Source of the DNA: Flexivirga alba
Lineage (GTDB): Bacteria; Actinomycetota; Actinomycetes; Actinomycetales; Dermatophilaceae
Assembly (NCBI RefSeq): GCF_042661025.1
Contig: NZ_JBHSWH010000001.1
Span: 558,001 to 622,000 of the forward strand
Reading direction: 5' to 3'
Length of the DNA: 64,000 nucleotides
Shown here: piece by piece, positions 43,621 to 52,328 of the stretch
How positions within the stretch are numbered: the first letter of the stretch is position 1
How the letters are laid out: every line of letters starts with the position of its first letter
Position numbers and translations under genes: made by a program
The notes under the pieces: generated by a model
The model's database searches: none
What the model saw: only the letters and a program-made list of their open reading frames with translations
What the model was told of the DNA's origin: nothing

Positions 43621-44613
43621 TCACACAGAAGACGTCGTTCGTCCCAGAAAGACTCTCGCATTGCCGGACAGGATCAGACCCCGATCGTGGTGGTCGAGGA
43701 AGTCGGCTCGGCGGACGACCTCGCCTGCGGGGCGTTCTCCAAGCGGGTAGGGGTAATCGCTGCCGATCATGACTTGTGTCGGGCCGAGGGTGTCCACCAG
43801 GGTGCGCAACGCGGTCGGCTCGAAGACGACGGAGTCGACGCTGAACCTCTTGACGTATGCCGACGGCGGCTTCTCCGAGGTGGCGATCAGGTCGGAGCGT
43901 TCGTGCCAGGCGTTCTCGAGCCGGCCGAGCCAGAACGCGAACGAGCCTCCTCCGTGGGCGAAACAGATCCGCAGCGACTCCGGCACTCTATCGAAGACGC
44001 CGCCCAGGATCATCGCGATGATTGACAGGTGGGTCTCGGCCGGCATACCGGTCAGCCACCGGGCCATCCAACGGTCCAGTCGTGGCGAGTTCGGCATGTC
44101 CCACGGGTGCACGAACACCGGCGCTCCCAAAGATGCAGCGTGCTGCAGAAACGTCACAATGCCTTCGTCGTCCAGGTCTCGCTCACCCACGTGGTTGCCG
44201 ATCTCTACACCGGCATGGCCGGCCGCCATACAGCGTTCCAATTCACGGCACGCAGCGTCCGGGTCCTGCAACGGCACCTGGCAGAACGGCACCAGCCGCT
44301 CGCCGCCTGGAGCACAGATCTCCAGTGCGAGGTCATTCATGATGCGGGCGACCTTCTCAGCCTGGCCCGCCGGCTGGTCGTAGGAGAAGAACACCGGGGT
44401 GGGTGAGACGATCTGCGCCTCAACCCCGTCGGCGTCCATGTCGGCCAGTCGGACCTCCGCCCTCCAGCAGTCGTCACCCACTCGGCGAAACTCCGTCTCG
44501 CCGATCATGATCATCGCCTCGCGTTCGGACAGCGGCTTGAACCATGGCTGCCCCTCGCCTAGATCGGGCCACCCGTTCGGCACGAAGTGACTGTGTATGT
44601 CGATCACGGACAT
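43621..44613 (-). CDS. nbaD: 2-amino-3-carboxymuconate-6-semialdehyde decarboxylase (ACMSD)
   Basis: The 330 aa amidohydrolase-superfamily enzyme decarboxylates the unstable ring-cleavage product of 3-hydroxyanthranilate to 2-aminomuconate semialdehyde. Zinc ligands are visible: DIHSHFVP (HxH at residues 7-9), FVHPWDMP, FAHGGGSFAFWLGRLENAW and GSDYPYPLGE, all ACMSD-type. It is encoded immediately after 3-hydroxyanthranilate dioxygenase (32 bp gap), matching the pathway order. ATG 44613 is preferred; the longer frame overlaps that gene. Confidence 0.93.
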   Translation of the reverse strand: MSVIDIHSHFVPNGWPDLGEGQPWFKPLSEREAMIMIGETEFRRVGDDCWRAEVRLADMDADGVEAQIVSPTPVFFSYDQPAGQAEKVARIMNDLALEICAPGGERLVPFCQVPLQDPDAACRELERCMAAGHAGVEIGNHVGERDLDDEGIVTFLQHAASLGAPVFVHPWDMPNSPRLDRWMARWLTGMPAETHLSIIAMILGGVFDRVPESLRICFAHGGGSFAFWLGRLENAWHERSDLIATSEKPPSAYVKRFSVDSVVFEPTALRTLVDTLGPTQVMIGSDYPYPLGERPAGEVVRRADFLDHHDRGLILSGNARVFLGRTTSSV

Positions 44614-44645
44614 GGCGCTCCTCCCCTTCGTCGAAGTCATACCTC

Positions 44646-45173
44646 TCAGCCCTTGCCGGGATGCACGGTGCCGCACTGCGGGCAGGTGCGCCCTTCCTGC
44701 GAGTTGTAGAAGTCCTGGAAGACGGGAGGCAGGTCCTCGACGATGTCGCGCACCTGCAGCTCCACCTCGTGCACCTTGGCGTTGCACTCCGGACAGAACC
44801 ACGCGAAGCGCTCCAGCGTCCCCTCCTCGCGGATGCGCTCGATGACGACGCCGATCGACCCGGCCTCCGGGCGCTGCGGGGAGTGGAAGGTGTTGCGCGG
44901 CAACATCCACATCTCGCCCTCGCGAATATCGACCCGCTGCGGGCCTTCCTCGGTCATCAGGTCGACATGCATGGAGCCCTTGTACTGGTAGAACCACTCC
45001 TCGTACGGATCGAAGTGGAAGTCGGTGCGCTGGTTGGGGCCGCCGACGACCTGCACGATGAAGTCGCCCATCGGCTCCCACATCTGCTTGTTGTTGACCG
45101 GTGGCTTGAGTTCGCTCTCGTGTTCCTTGATCCAGTCCTCGAAGTTGAACACGGGCGGGATGACAGTGCTCAT
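44646..45173 (-). CDS. nbaC: 3-hydroxyanthranilate 3,4-dioxygenase
   Basis: The 175 aa cupin dioxygenase opens the 3-hydroxyanthranilate ring. The Fe(II) ligands are visible in TDFHFDPYEEWFYQ (His and Glu) and PRNTFHSPQRP (His). The bacterial C-terminal rubredoxin-like site is intact: WFCPECNAKVHE and GRTCPQCGTVHPG, two CxxC pairs. The gene overlaps the deaminase gene by 4 bp. It is the diagnostic gene for this route. Confidence 0.96.
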   Translation of the reverse strand: MSTVIPPVFNFEDWIKEHESELKPPVNNKQMWEPMGDFIVQVVGGPNQRTDFHFDPYEEWFYQYKGSMHVDLMTEEGPQRVDIREGEMWMLPRNTFHSPQRPEAGSIGVVIERIREEGTLERFAWFCPECNAKVHEVELQVRDIVEDLPPVFQDFYNSQEGRTCPQCGTVHPGKG

Positions 45174-45598
45174 GCTGGGTTCTCCTGGTTCGGTCGGTGG
45201 GCGATCGCCTGCATCTCGATGAGCAGGTGCGGATGGGGTAGCTGATGAACGGCAACCGTGGTGCGAGTCGGGCCGGCTTCATCGAAGAAGTCGGCGTAGA
45301 CCTCGTTGTAGCCGCCGAAGTCGTTCATGTTGACGAGGTAGGTGGTGACCTGCACGAGGTCCTCCAGGCGCGCACCGACGGCAGCGAGGATGTCGCGGAT
45401 GTTCTCGATGACCGCTCGCGTCTGCGCCCGTATGTCGAGATCGGTGACCCCCAGGGGGTCGACCTCGACCCCCTCGAAGGTGTTGTCCGGGCGCCGGCTG
45501 CTGGTGCCGCTGACGAAGATGAGATCACCGACGACCTTGACGTGCGGGAATCTGCCTCGTGGCGTGGCTTTGCCTGCAACTACTTGTGATTCAGACAT
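45170..45598 (-). CDS. nbaF: 2-aminomuconate deaminase (RidA/YjgF family)
   Basis: The 142 aa RidA-family protein has GDLIFVSGTSSRRPDNTFEG at the N-terminus and FFDEAGPTRTTVAVHQLPHP at the C-terminus, with the substrate-binding Arg. In this genetic context the RidA fold is the known 2-aminomuconate deaminase, which yields 2-oxalocrotonate plus ammonia. It overlaps both neighbours by 4-8 bp. It differs clearly from the RidA-like protein at 8727-9188. Confidence 0.9.
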   Translation of the reverse strand: MSESQVVAGKATPRGRFPHVKVVGDLIFVSGTSSRRPDNTFEGVEVDPLGVTDLDIRAQTRAVIENIRDILAAVGARLEDLVQVTTYLVNMNDFGGYNEVYADFFDEAGPTRTTVAVHQLPHPHLLIEMQAIAHRPNQENPA

Positions 45599-46385
45599 CG
45601 GAGCCTCCGTCCACAACGCGCACTGAGACGCTGCCGAGCTCACCGACGTCCGCCCGGACGGTGCCGGGTCGCAGCGGTATGGCAGCCGTGGCGGCGCCGG
45701 CCAGCAGCACCGATCCGGCGGCCAGCGGGTGACCGTATTGCGCCGCCATCCGCACGACCGCGGGCAGTGCCTGCCACGGATCACCGAGAATGTCCCGGGT
45801 TGAGCCTGAGGCTTCGTCATGGCCGTCCACACTCAGCCGGACCGGCTGTGCGGACAGGTCGAATCGGTCGCGCACCTGCTGCGGCGGAAGCCACTCGCCG
45901 ATCACGAAGCCGCAGGCGGACGTGTTGTCGGCGACGACGTCCTCGAGGCTGAATTTGAAGTCGCGATAACGGCTGTCGATGATTTCCATTGCGGGTGCGA
46001 CGCCGTCGACCGCATCGGTCAGGTCGGCTGCCGGCGCGGCCGGGTCGATGTCCCGGCCGAGTCGAAATGCGACCTCGGGTTCGATGCGCGGGTGCACGGC
46101 CTTACCGAGGTTGAATGCGCCGCCGTCGCCGACGGCCATGCTGCCGGTCAGGTAACCGATGATGACGTCGGAGACGCCCATCTGCTCCGCCTTGGCCTTG
46201 CTGGTGAAGCCGAGTTTCACGCCGACGACGTCGTCGCTGCGCTCACGGCGCAGCTCGACGCCGGCACGCTGGACGGCATACGCCTCATCCAGTGTGAGCG
46301 GGGTGCTCGAGCTCAGTTGTGGGATCGCAGAGGCGGCGCGGACAGCGTCGTCCAGCGTGCGGGCAAGCAATCTGATGTCGGTCAC
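45591..46385 (-). CDS. nbaG: 4-oxalocrotonate decarboxylase (hydratase/decarboxylase family)
   Basis: The 264 aa protein of the FAH-like 2-oxopent-4-enoate hydratase/4-oxalocrotonate decarboxylase family has GVKLGFTSKAKAEQMGV, HPRIEPEVAFRLGRDI and MEIIDSRYRDFKF. It would decarboxylate 2-oxalocrotonate to 2-oxopent-4-enoate. Assignment as decarboxylase rather than hydratase rests on its position in the upper operon and on a second paralogue at 55342-56163. GTG 46385 overlaps the dehydrogenase stop. Confidence 0.88.
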   Translation of the reverse strand: MTDIRLLARTLDDAVRAASAIPQLSSSTPLTLDEAYAVQRAGVELRRERSDDVVGVKLGFTSKAKAEQMGVSDVIIGYLTGSMAVGDGGAFNLGKAVHPRIEPEVAFRLGRDIDPAAPAADLTDAVDGVAPAMEIIDSRYRDFKFSLEDVVADNTSACGFVIGEWLPPQQVRDRFDLSAQPVRLSVDGHDEASGSTRDILGDPWQALPAVVRMAAQYGHPLAAGSVLLAGAATAAIPLRPGTVRADVGELGSVSVRVVDGGSDV

Positions 46386-47845
46386 AGCGCCACGCACACA
46401 TTCGTCGGCTCGGTGTAGAAATGCAATGAGTGCACTCCGCCTTCCCGGCCGATGCCGGACAGTCCGACACCACCGAACGGCGATCGCAGGTCACGCAGAT
46501 ACCAGGTGTTGACCCACGCCATACCGACCCGCATCTGCTGCGCAACCCGGTGTCCGCGTTGCAGATTGGTCGTCCAGACTGCCGCCGCGAGACCGTAGTC
46601 GGTGTCGTTGGCCAGGGCGACGGCCTCCTCCTCTGTGTCGAAGGGGATCAGTGCGGCGACCGGTCCGAAGACCTCTTCGCGGACGCATCGGTCGGAGTTG
46701 TCCAGGCCGGTCCACAGCGTCGGCTCGATCCACGCGCCGTTCGCCAGCTCCGTGCCGAGGTCGGGTATGCCGCCCCCGGTGAGCACCGTCGCACCCTCCT
46801 GGACCGCAAGGTCGAAGTAAGACTGCACCTTGGCCCGGTGCTGCTGCGAGATCAGCGGACCGGTGGTGGTGCCGTCGACGTCCGGGCGACCCAGCCGCAG
46901 CTCCTTGGCGCGCTGCACGAGTCCGTCGGCGACCTGATCGAAGATCGAGCGCTCGACATACACCCGCTCGGTGCACAGGCAGACCTGACCGGTGTTGAGG
47001 AAGATCGATCGGGTCAGCCCGTCCAGGGTCTTGTCCAGGTCGCAGTCGGCGAAGACGACGGCGGCGTTCTTGCCGCCGAGTTCGAACGACACCGGGCGCA
47101 CATTCGGCGCGACCGCGCGCATGATCGCCGAACCGGTCGCGGACTCACCGGTGAAGGTGACGCCGTCGATCCCGTCATGAGAGGTCAAGAACTCACCGGC
47201 AGAGTCCGGACCGAAACCATGGACCACGTTGTAGACGCCGTCGGGGACACCTGCCTCGGCCATCACCTCGGCGAGCAACGTCGCCGTCGACGGCGTCTCC
47301 TCCGAGGGCTTGACGACGACCGTGTTGCCGCACGCGAGTGCCGGCGCAACCTTCCACGTGAGCAGGAGCAGCGGCAGGTTCCACGGCACGATCACCGCGA
47401 CAACTCCGAGAGGCTTGCGCACCGCGTAATTGAGGGCGGTGGCACCGGAAGCGGTCTCGGTCAGGAACGAGTCCAAGCCCTCAGTGGCGACGGTGTCGGC
47501 GAACGACCGGAAGTTGGCCGCGGCTCGAGCCACGTCAAGTTCGCGGGCCAGCGCGACCGGCTTGCCGGTGTCGGCGACCTCTGCGGCGACGAAGTCGGCG
47601 GCGCGGGCGTCGATGCAGTCGGCGACCCTACGCAGCGCGGCGACGCGTTCACTGACCGGCGCACCACCCCATCCGCCGTTGAGCGCCGCACGTGCCGAGT
47701 CGACCGCCTGGTCGACGATTTCTCGGTCCGCTTCGTGCACCGTGGCGACGAGGCTTCCGTCGACCGGGTTGATCTTCTCGAACGTCTTGTCGCTGCTGAC
47801 GGACTTGCCGCCGACGACGTTGAACAGCTGTGTCGGGTCGCTCAT
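46382..47845 (-). CDS. nbaE: 2-aminomuconic 6-semialdehyde dehydrogenase
   Basis: The 487 aa aldehyde dehydrogenase oxidises 2-aminomuconate semialdehyde to 2-aminomuconate with NAD. The fold markers are present: VIVPWNLPLLLLTWKVAPAL, VSFELGGKNAAVVF with the catalytic Glu, and NTGQVCLCTERVYVE with the catalytic Cys. It is the first gene of the upper operon. ATG 47845 is chosen; an upstream ATG adds 20 residues unlike the family. A candidate LysR site lies 35-70 bp upstream. Confidence 0.92.
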   Translation of the reverse strand: MSDPTQLFNVVGGKSVSSDKTFEKINPVDGSLVATVHEADREIVDQAVDSARAALNGGWGGAPVSERVAALRRVADCIDARAADFVAAEVADTGKPVALARELDVARAAANFRSFADTVATEGLDSFLTETASGATALNYAVRKPLGVVAVIVPWNLPLLLLTWKVAPALACGNTVVVKPSEETPSTATLLAEVMAEAGVPDGVYNVVHGFGPDSAGEFLTSHDGIDGVTFTGESATGSAIMRAVAPNVRPVSFELGGKNAAVVFADCDLDKTLDGLTRSIFLNTGQVCLCTERVYVERSIFDQVADGLVQRAKELRLGRPDVDGTTTGPLISQQHRAKVQSYFDLAVQEGATVLTGGGIPDLGTELANGAWIEPTLWTGLDNSDRCVREEVFGPVAALIPFDTEEEAVALANDTDYGLAAAVWTTNLQRGHRVAQQMRVGMAWVNTWYLRDLRSPFGGVGLSGIGREGGVHSLHFYTEPTNVCVAL

Positions 47846-47879
47846 GACGCCGAACCTACGAGCGGACAGCCATACTCGT

Positions 47880-47915
47880 CCAATGCCGAAATCTGTGAAC
47901 TGCATACCTCATTGG
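47880..47915. promoter_or_regulatory. Candidate LysR-type site upstream of the upper operon
   Basis: CCAATG (47880-47885) mirrors CATTGG (47910-47915), just upstream of the dehydrogenase start. The CCAATGC half-site recurs before the LysR gene (52277-52283), suggesting a shared regulator. Confidence 0.45.
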
Positions 47916-47966
47916 GCATATCTTTCATCTCTCCTCAAGACCGTGCGAGTGAGCGCGGGTTGTCGG

Positions 47967-48800
47967 TCAGCCGGCCCTACGGGCTTCCCGGATGCGAGTG
48001 AGCACTTCGGCGCGCAGCAATCCGAACTCCGGCAGTGCCTTGGTCGCCACCTGGTCACGCGGACTGGGCAGCGGGACGTCCAGGACCTGGGTCACGGTGG
48101 CCGGCGCACCGGACAACACGACCACCCGATCGCCGAGGTAGACGGCCTCATCGATGTCGTGGGTGACGAACACGATGGTCACCCCGAACTCGCGCCGCAG
48201 CTCCAGGACCACGTCCTCGAGGTCTGACCTGGTCTGTGCATCCAGCGAGGCGAAGGGTTCATCCATCAGCAGCACCTTGGGCCGGTACGCGAGTGCCCTT
48301 GCAATGGCGACCCGTTGCTGCATGCCACCGGAGAGCTGTCGCGGGTATTTGTGGGCGTGCTCCTGCAGGCCCACCGCCGCGAGCATCGCGTCGACGATTT
48401 CCTTGCGCTCCCCCTTGCTCATCGACTTCTCGAGCAGCGGGAACTCGACGTTCGCGCCGACACGCAACCAGGGCAGCAGCGATCGGCTGTAGTCCTGGAA
48501 GACCACTGCAAGGTCTTCGGGCGGTCCGTGCACGGCCGCACCGTTGATGCGCACCTCGCCACCGGTCGGCTCGAGCAGACCGCACAAACAGCGCAGCAAC
48601 GTTGTCTTGCCGGCGCCCGAGGGTCCGACGATGCAGGCCAGCTCGCCTTCGGCGACGGCGAGAGTAATGTCGTTCAGGACCCGCTTCGTCTCCTTCTTTG
48701 CCACGTACTCCTTGGCGAGGTGGATGACCTCAAGGGCCGGCGTGGGTGACGCCTCTTCTTTCACGACAAGCGTTCCGTTCTCTTGTGTCTTAATGACCAT
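47967..48800 (-). CDS. ABC importer ATP-binding protein, aromatic cluster (NitT/TauT family)
   Basis: The 277 aa ATPase has Walker A VGPSGAGKTT, signature LSGGMQQR, Walker B VLLMDEPFASLD and FVTHDIDEAVY. It is the last gene of an importer operon (binding protein, two permeases, ATPase) embedded between the two halves of the 3-hydroxyanthranilate pathway. It touches the permease gene by one base. The likely cargo is an aromatic or heteroaromatic acid feeding the pathway. Confidence 0.93.
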   Translation of the reverse strand: MVIKTQENGTLVVKEEASPTPALEVIHLAKEYVAKKETKRVLNDITLAVAEGELACIVGPSGAGKTTLLRCLCGLLEPTGGEVRINGAAVHGPPEDLAVVFQDYSRSLLPWLRVGANVEFPLLEKSMSKGERKEIVDAMLAAVGLQEHAHKYPRQLSGGMQQRVAIARALAYRPKVLLMDEPFASLDAQTRSDLEDVVLELRREFGVTIVFVTHDIDEAVYLGDRVVVLSGAPATVTQVLDVPLPSPRDQVATKALPEFGLLRAEVLTRIREARRAG

Positions 48801-49551
48801 CAGGCGTCATCCCTCCAGGCGAGCAGCCGTCGTTCGACGGTGAAGAAAATTTCGCTCAGCAGGTACCCGAGCACCCCCATCGCGATGGTTCCGGCCCACA
48901 TCGAGGGCAGGTTGAAGTACTGCTGCGAGGACGAGATGAAGTAGCCGATCCCCGCTGTCGAGGCGAGCATCTCGCTCACCACAACGAGGATGATGGAGAA
49001 CGCCAACGACGTCTTCACACCGGCCAGGATCAGCGGGCTGGCCGCCGGCAGTAGCACTTTGAAGAGCTTGCGCAGCCGCGAGGTGCGGAAGATCCGCGTC
49101 ACGTCGAGCACACCGGGATCAATCCCGCGGACCCCGTCGATGGTCGCCAGCAGGGTCGGCCAGACCGAGCCCACCGCAATGACCAGAATGCGCATCCGAT
49201 CCGTCGGCCCCATCGCGAGAATGAAGAAGGGCAACATCGCCGCAGGGGGATCGACCGGGCGAATTCGATGATCGGCGAGAACGCCGCACCGAGGACGGCG
49301 ACCCTGCCCAGCAGCACCCCGAGCGCGATCCCGACGACGACGGCCAGGGCAAAACCGCTGAGCAGGTTTATCAAGCTGGGCATCACGTCGCGCCCGAACC
49401 CGTCGGGGAGCCAGTCGAACAAGGCGCGAATGATCACCCGTAGCGGCGGGAAGTATGGCGAGGTCGACCGCTCGGAGGCGAACCACCAGGTGACGATCAG
49501 CAGTGCCGGCAACGTCGCAAGTTCTGCAACGCGAGTGAACAGACGAGTCAT
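48800..49551 (-). pseudogene. ABC importer permease 2, one-base frameshift
   Basis: From ATG 49551 (MTRLFTRVAELATLPALLIV) the frame runs to FSPIIEFARSIP and is lost. The rest (AAMLPFFILAMGPTDRMRIL through FTVERRLLAWRDDA) is in another frame. One G is missing from GGGGG at 49245-49249. The corrected protein of about 250 aa is a normal six-helix permease with the ATPase-contact loop DVTRIFRTSRLRKLFKVLLP. As all partners are intact, the break may be an assembly error. Confidence 0.86.
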
Positions 49552-49552
49552 C

Positions 49553-50335
49553 TCAGTGTCCTTCCGCGTAGCTCGGGTGCCAGGCGAGCAATCGACGCTC
49601 ACCGGAGCGGAACAAGGCGTTGATCACCATGCCGAGGATCCCCGTCACGCAGATGAGGGCGACCATCAGCGCGGTGTTTCCGGAGACCTGCGACTGGGCG
49701 AGCAACTGGCCCAGACCTGGACTGCCCGCGACCAGCTCACACACGACCGCGATGAACAGCGAGATCACCGCCGAGACCCGGACACCACTGACGATGAACG
49801 GGGACACCGCCGGTAGCAGGACGCGCCAGAATCGTCGCCACGGATTGATCCGGAAGATCGTGACCGTGTCGAGTGTCTGCTGCTCGATCTGCCCCACGCC
49901 GGAGATCGTCTGGGTGAGCATGGGCCAGACGGCCGCGTAGATGGACAGCAGCACCACCATCCGCAGACCGGTGCCCCAGACCAGGACGAACAACGGCAGG
50001 AGCATGACCGGCGGGATCGTCCGGAGGAAGTCGATGGTGCTGCGAGTGAATCGCTGGCGAAGGCGGCCGGAGCCGATCAGCAGCCCGAGCGGTATGGCGA
50101 TCGCGATCGCCCCTGCCAGACCGACCCCCCATTGAACAAGGGTGTCGACGACCGCGTGCCAGAAGATCGTCGTGCGCGCCGCCTCGAACAGCACCTGCGC
50201 CGTGACGTGGAACGGCGGCAGGACGTCGTGCCCTAGCGCGTCAGCCCGCCCAAGCACCTCCCACAGCAGCAGGACGACGCCGATCGCAACCGCGGCAGCG
50301 GCCACCTGTCGGCCCGTGTCACGACGCCGGGTCAT
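49553..50335 (-). CDS. ABC importer permease 1 (NitT/TauT family)
   Basis: The 260 aa permease has about six helices and the loop QTLDTVTIFRINPWRRFWRV followed by LLPAVSPFIVSGVRVS. It is similar in plan to the following permease, so the importer probably uses a heterodimer, unlike the single-permease importer at 35426-38075. It overlaps the binding-protein stop by 4 bp. Confidence 0.92.
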   Translation of the reverse strand: MTRRRDTGRQVAAAAVAIGVVLLLWEVLGRADALGHDVLPPFHVTAQVLFEAARTTIFWHAVVDTLVQWGVGLAGAIAIAIPLGLLIGSGRLRQRFTRSTIDFLRTIPPVMLLPLFVLVWGTGLRMVVLLSIYAAVWPMLTQTISGVGQIEQQTLDTVTIFRINPWRRFWRVLLPAVSPFIVSGVRVSAVISLFIAVVCELVAGSPGLGQLLAQSQVSGNTALMVALICVTGILGMVINALFRSGERRLLAWHPSYAEGH

Positions 50336-51342
50336 GGCAGGATCTGTTGTGCGGTAACGGATTTCGAGGTGTATCCATACTCCTTGAGCAGCGCCGACAG
50401 CTTGGCGATCTGCGCCGGAGTGATATCGGTCGTATAGGGGAAGGTGCTCACCTTGTTGGCGACCTTCGCCGGGATCCCCGTGTAGCCGGGCAGCGCCGCC
50501 TTCACCTTGTCGGGGTTTGCCTGCGCGTAGGCCGTTGCCTTCTTGATGCCGCTGACGAAGGTCGACAGCGAACCGCTGTCCTTGGACAACGTCGAGACAC
50601 TGGTGAAGTAGGCGCCGACCGGCAGACCGGGCATCGGGCTCGTTGCGTACGAGAACAGCGGGGTCAGTTTGTCGTTGCGCGCCTCGGACGTGAATGGCTC
50701 GGAGAGCGCGACCGCGTCGACCCGACCGGCCTTCAGTGCGGCGATCATGTCTGCGGAACCCAGGGAGAGGAACTTCACCTTGGACGGGTCGCCGCCCGCC
50801 TTCTTCACCGTGATCTTGATGCCGAGGTCCTGGATCGAACCGAGCGCGGTTACCGCGACCGTCTTGCCCTCGAGATCGCTGGCGCTCTTGATCGAGCTCT
50901 TCGCGGAGACGAACACGTTGTCGGGGTCGGTAGCAGCGTCATACTTCGCCGGCGTACGGTCCGTGCCCGCGACGATCTTGATCGGTGCGCCCTTGGACAC
51001 AGCGACCATCAGCGGAATCACCGCAGCGAAGCCCACCTGGCTCTCGCCGTTGACCACGGCCGCGAGGTTCGGCGCGAACCCGGTCGCGACCTTCGTCTCG
51101 ACGTTGACGTCACCGAACATTTTCTGTTGCTTGCCGAGGTAGACCGCGATCGAGCTCGGGTTGGGGATGGTACCCACATGGACGGTGCCGCCCGAGTTCG
51201 CCCCACTGCCAGCGGTGCCCGTGCCGGCGCCGGCGGCGGCGGACGCGCCACCGCCGAGACCGCCGCCGGACGACGAGCATCCCGTCAACGAACCGAACGC
51301 GGCGACCACGACGACGGTGGTGATCGCAGTGAGCTTCTTCAT
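50332..51342 (-). CDS. ABC importer substrate-binding lipoprotein, aromatic cluster
   Basis: The 336 aa protein has a lipoprotein signal (LTAITTVVVVAAFGSLTGC), a long Gly/Ala/Ser linker and an NMT1/SsuA-like domain (VHVGTIPNPSSIAVYLGKQQ, LEGKTVAVTALGSIQDLGIK, GRVDAVALSEPFTSEA). It presumably captures the compound degraded by the flanking pathway. The exact ligand (3-hydroxyanthranilate, an N-acyl or ester conjugate, or another aminobenzoate) cannot be read from sequence. Confidence 0.9.
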   Translation of the reverse strand: MKKLTAITTVVVVAAFGSLTGCSSSGGGLGGGASAAAGAGTGTAGSGANSGGTVHVGTIPNPSSIAVYLGKQQKMFGDVNVETKVATGFAPNLAAVVNGESQVGFAAVIPLMVAVSKGAPIKIVAGTDRTPAKYDAATDPDNVFVSAKSSIKSASDLEGKTVAVTALGSIQDLGIKITVKKAGGDPSKVKFLSLGSADMIAALKAGRVDAVALSEPFTSEARNDKLTPLFSYATSPMPGLPVGAYFTSVSTLSKDSGSLSTFVSGIKKATAYAQANPDKVKAALPGYTGIPAKVANKVSTFPYTTDITPAQIAKLSALLKEYGYTSKSVTAQQILP

Positions 51343-51354
51343 GTCATTCTCATT

Positions 51355-52221
51355 TCAGTGATCAAGGGACGGAACGGTGATTTCTGCCGGGTCGAGGCGC
51401 AGCAGATCGCTGCTGGCAACGACGACACCACCGAAGTGGCGGGATGCCTGCTCGACCCAGGAGCCATCGGTGACACCCGCGCGCGGGATCAGGTGCCACA
51501 GTGCGAGGCAGCGCACTCCGGCTGCCTCGGCGACACGCCCGGCGTCCTCCGCCGTGGTGTGCGCACCGTGGAAGTGCTTCATCAGTCGGTCGACTGCAGC
51601 GTTCGTCCCGTCGGTCAGCAGATGCATGTCGTCGGGCGAATAGGCCTCGTGCACCAGGATGTCGGCGCCCTTGGCCAGCTCGATCAGGGAGTCACAGGGT
51701 GCTGTGTCGCCCGAGACCACGATCGAACCGTTCGCGGAGTCGAAGCGGTAGGCGAACGCGTCCAACGGCGGGTGAGTGACCCGGGCCGCCGTCACCGTGA
51801 GGCCGCCGGCGTCATACACGACCCCCGCGCTGGTCACCTCCGACGGCACGAACAGCGAACGCAACGAGGGGCGCCCGAGCGCTTGCCGGTGCTCGGTGTC
51901 CACCCGGTTGAGCTGCACGAACTCATCGGTCATCGCGCTCAGCGGGACCGGACCGATCGTCTGCACCGGCGTGACCAGACCAGCCGTCCAGGCCAGGCCG
52001 ATCAGATTGCCGTAGTCGGCGTTGTGGTCGTTGTGATGATGCGTGATGAACACGCCACGCAGATCTCGCAATCGCAGCCCGGCGGCAACCGCCTGATTGG
52101 CCACGCCGTTGCCCGCATCCACGATGAAGACCGCTCCGTCGTGCACGATCGCGACCGACGGAGACGCGCGGTGCGCGCTCGGCTGCGGACCGCCGCCGCT
52201 GCCGAGGATGACGAGTTCCAT
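51355..52221 (-). CDS. MBL-fold hydrolase of the aromatic cluster
   Basis: The 288 aa metallo-beta-lactamase-fold protein is of the RNase Z/arylsulfatase-like branch: VILGSGGGPQPS at the N-terminus, FITHHHNDHNADYG as the zinc motif (near residue 60), IVVSGDTAPCDSL and VHEAYS. It sits first among the minus-strand genes that lead into the importer, divergent from LysR. It may hydrolyse an ester, amide or sulfate of the imported aromatic compound. No standard step of the pathway requires such an enzyme. Confidence 0.85.
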   Translation of the reverse strand: MELVILGSGGGPQPSAHRASPSVAIVHDGAVFIVDAGNGVANQAVAAGLRLRDLRGVFITHHHNDHNADYGNLIGLAWTAGLVTPVQTIGPVPLSAMTDEFVQLNRVDTEHRQALGRPSLRSLFVPSEVTSAGVVYDAGGLTVTAARVTHPPLDAFAYRFDSANGSIVVSGDTAPCDSLIELAKGADILVHEAYSPDDMHLLTDGTNAAVDRLMKHFHGAHTTAEDAGRVAEAAGVRCLALWHLIPRAGVTDGSWVEQASRHFGGVVVASSDLLRLDPAEITVPSLDH

Positions 52222-52266
52222 GAATGCCCTTTCGCCTCGAAGTGGTAATGAGACTAGGGTCACAAG

Positions 52267-52293
52267 CAATGCTCCACCAATGCTGTTTTGGTG
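52267..52293. promoter_or_regulatory. Candidate LysR autoregulatory site
   Basis: CACCAA (52275-52280) mirrors TTGGTG (52288-52293), and CAATGCT occurs twice 11 bp apart (52267 and 52278), about one helical turn. It lies in the 107 bp between the divergent LysR and MBL genes. Confidence 0.5.
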
Positions 52294-52328
52294 CATTTGC
52301 ATAGCCGAATGAACATATAATCGTCAGC

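Noticed and set aside
45170..45598. Generic RidA imine deaminase
   Set aside because: Operon position between 3-hydroxyanthranilate dioxygenase and oxalocrotonate decarboxylase supports 2-aminomuconate deaminase.
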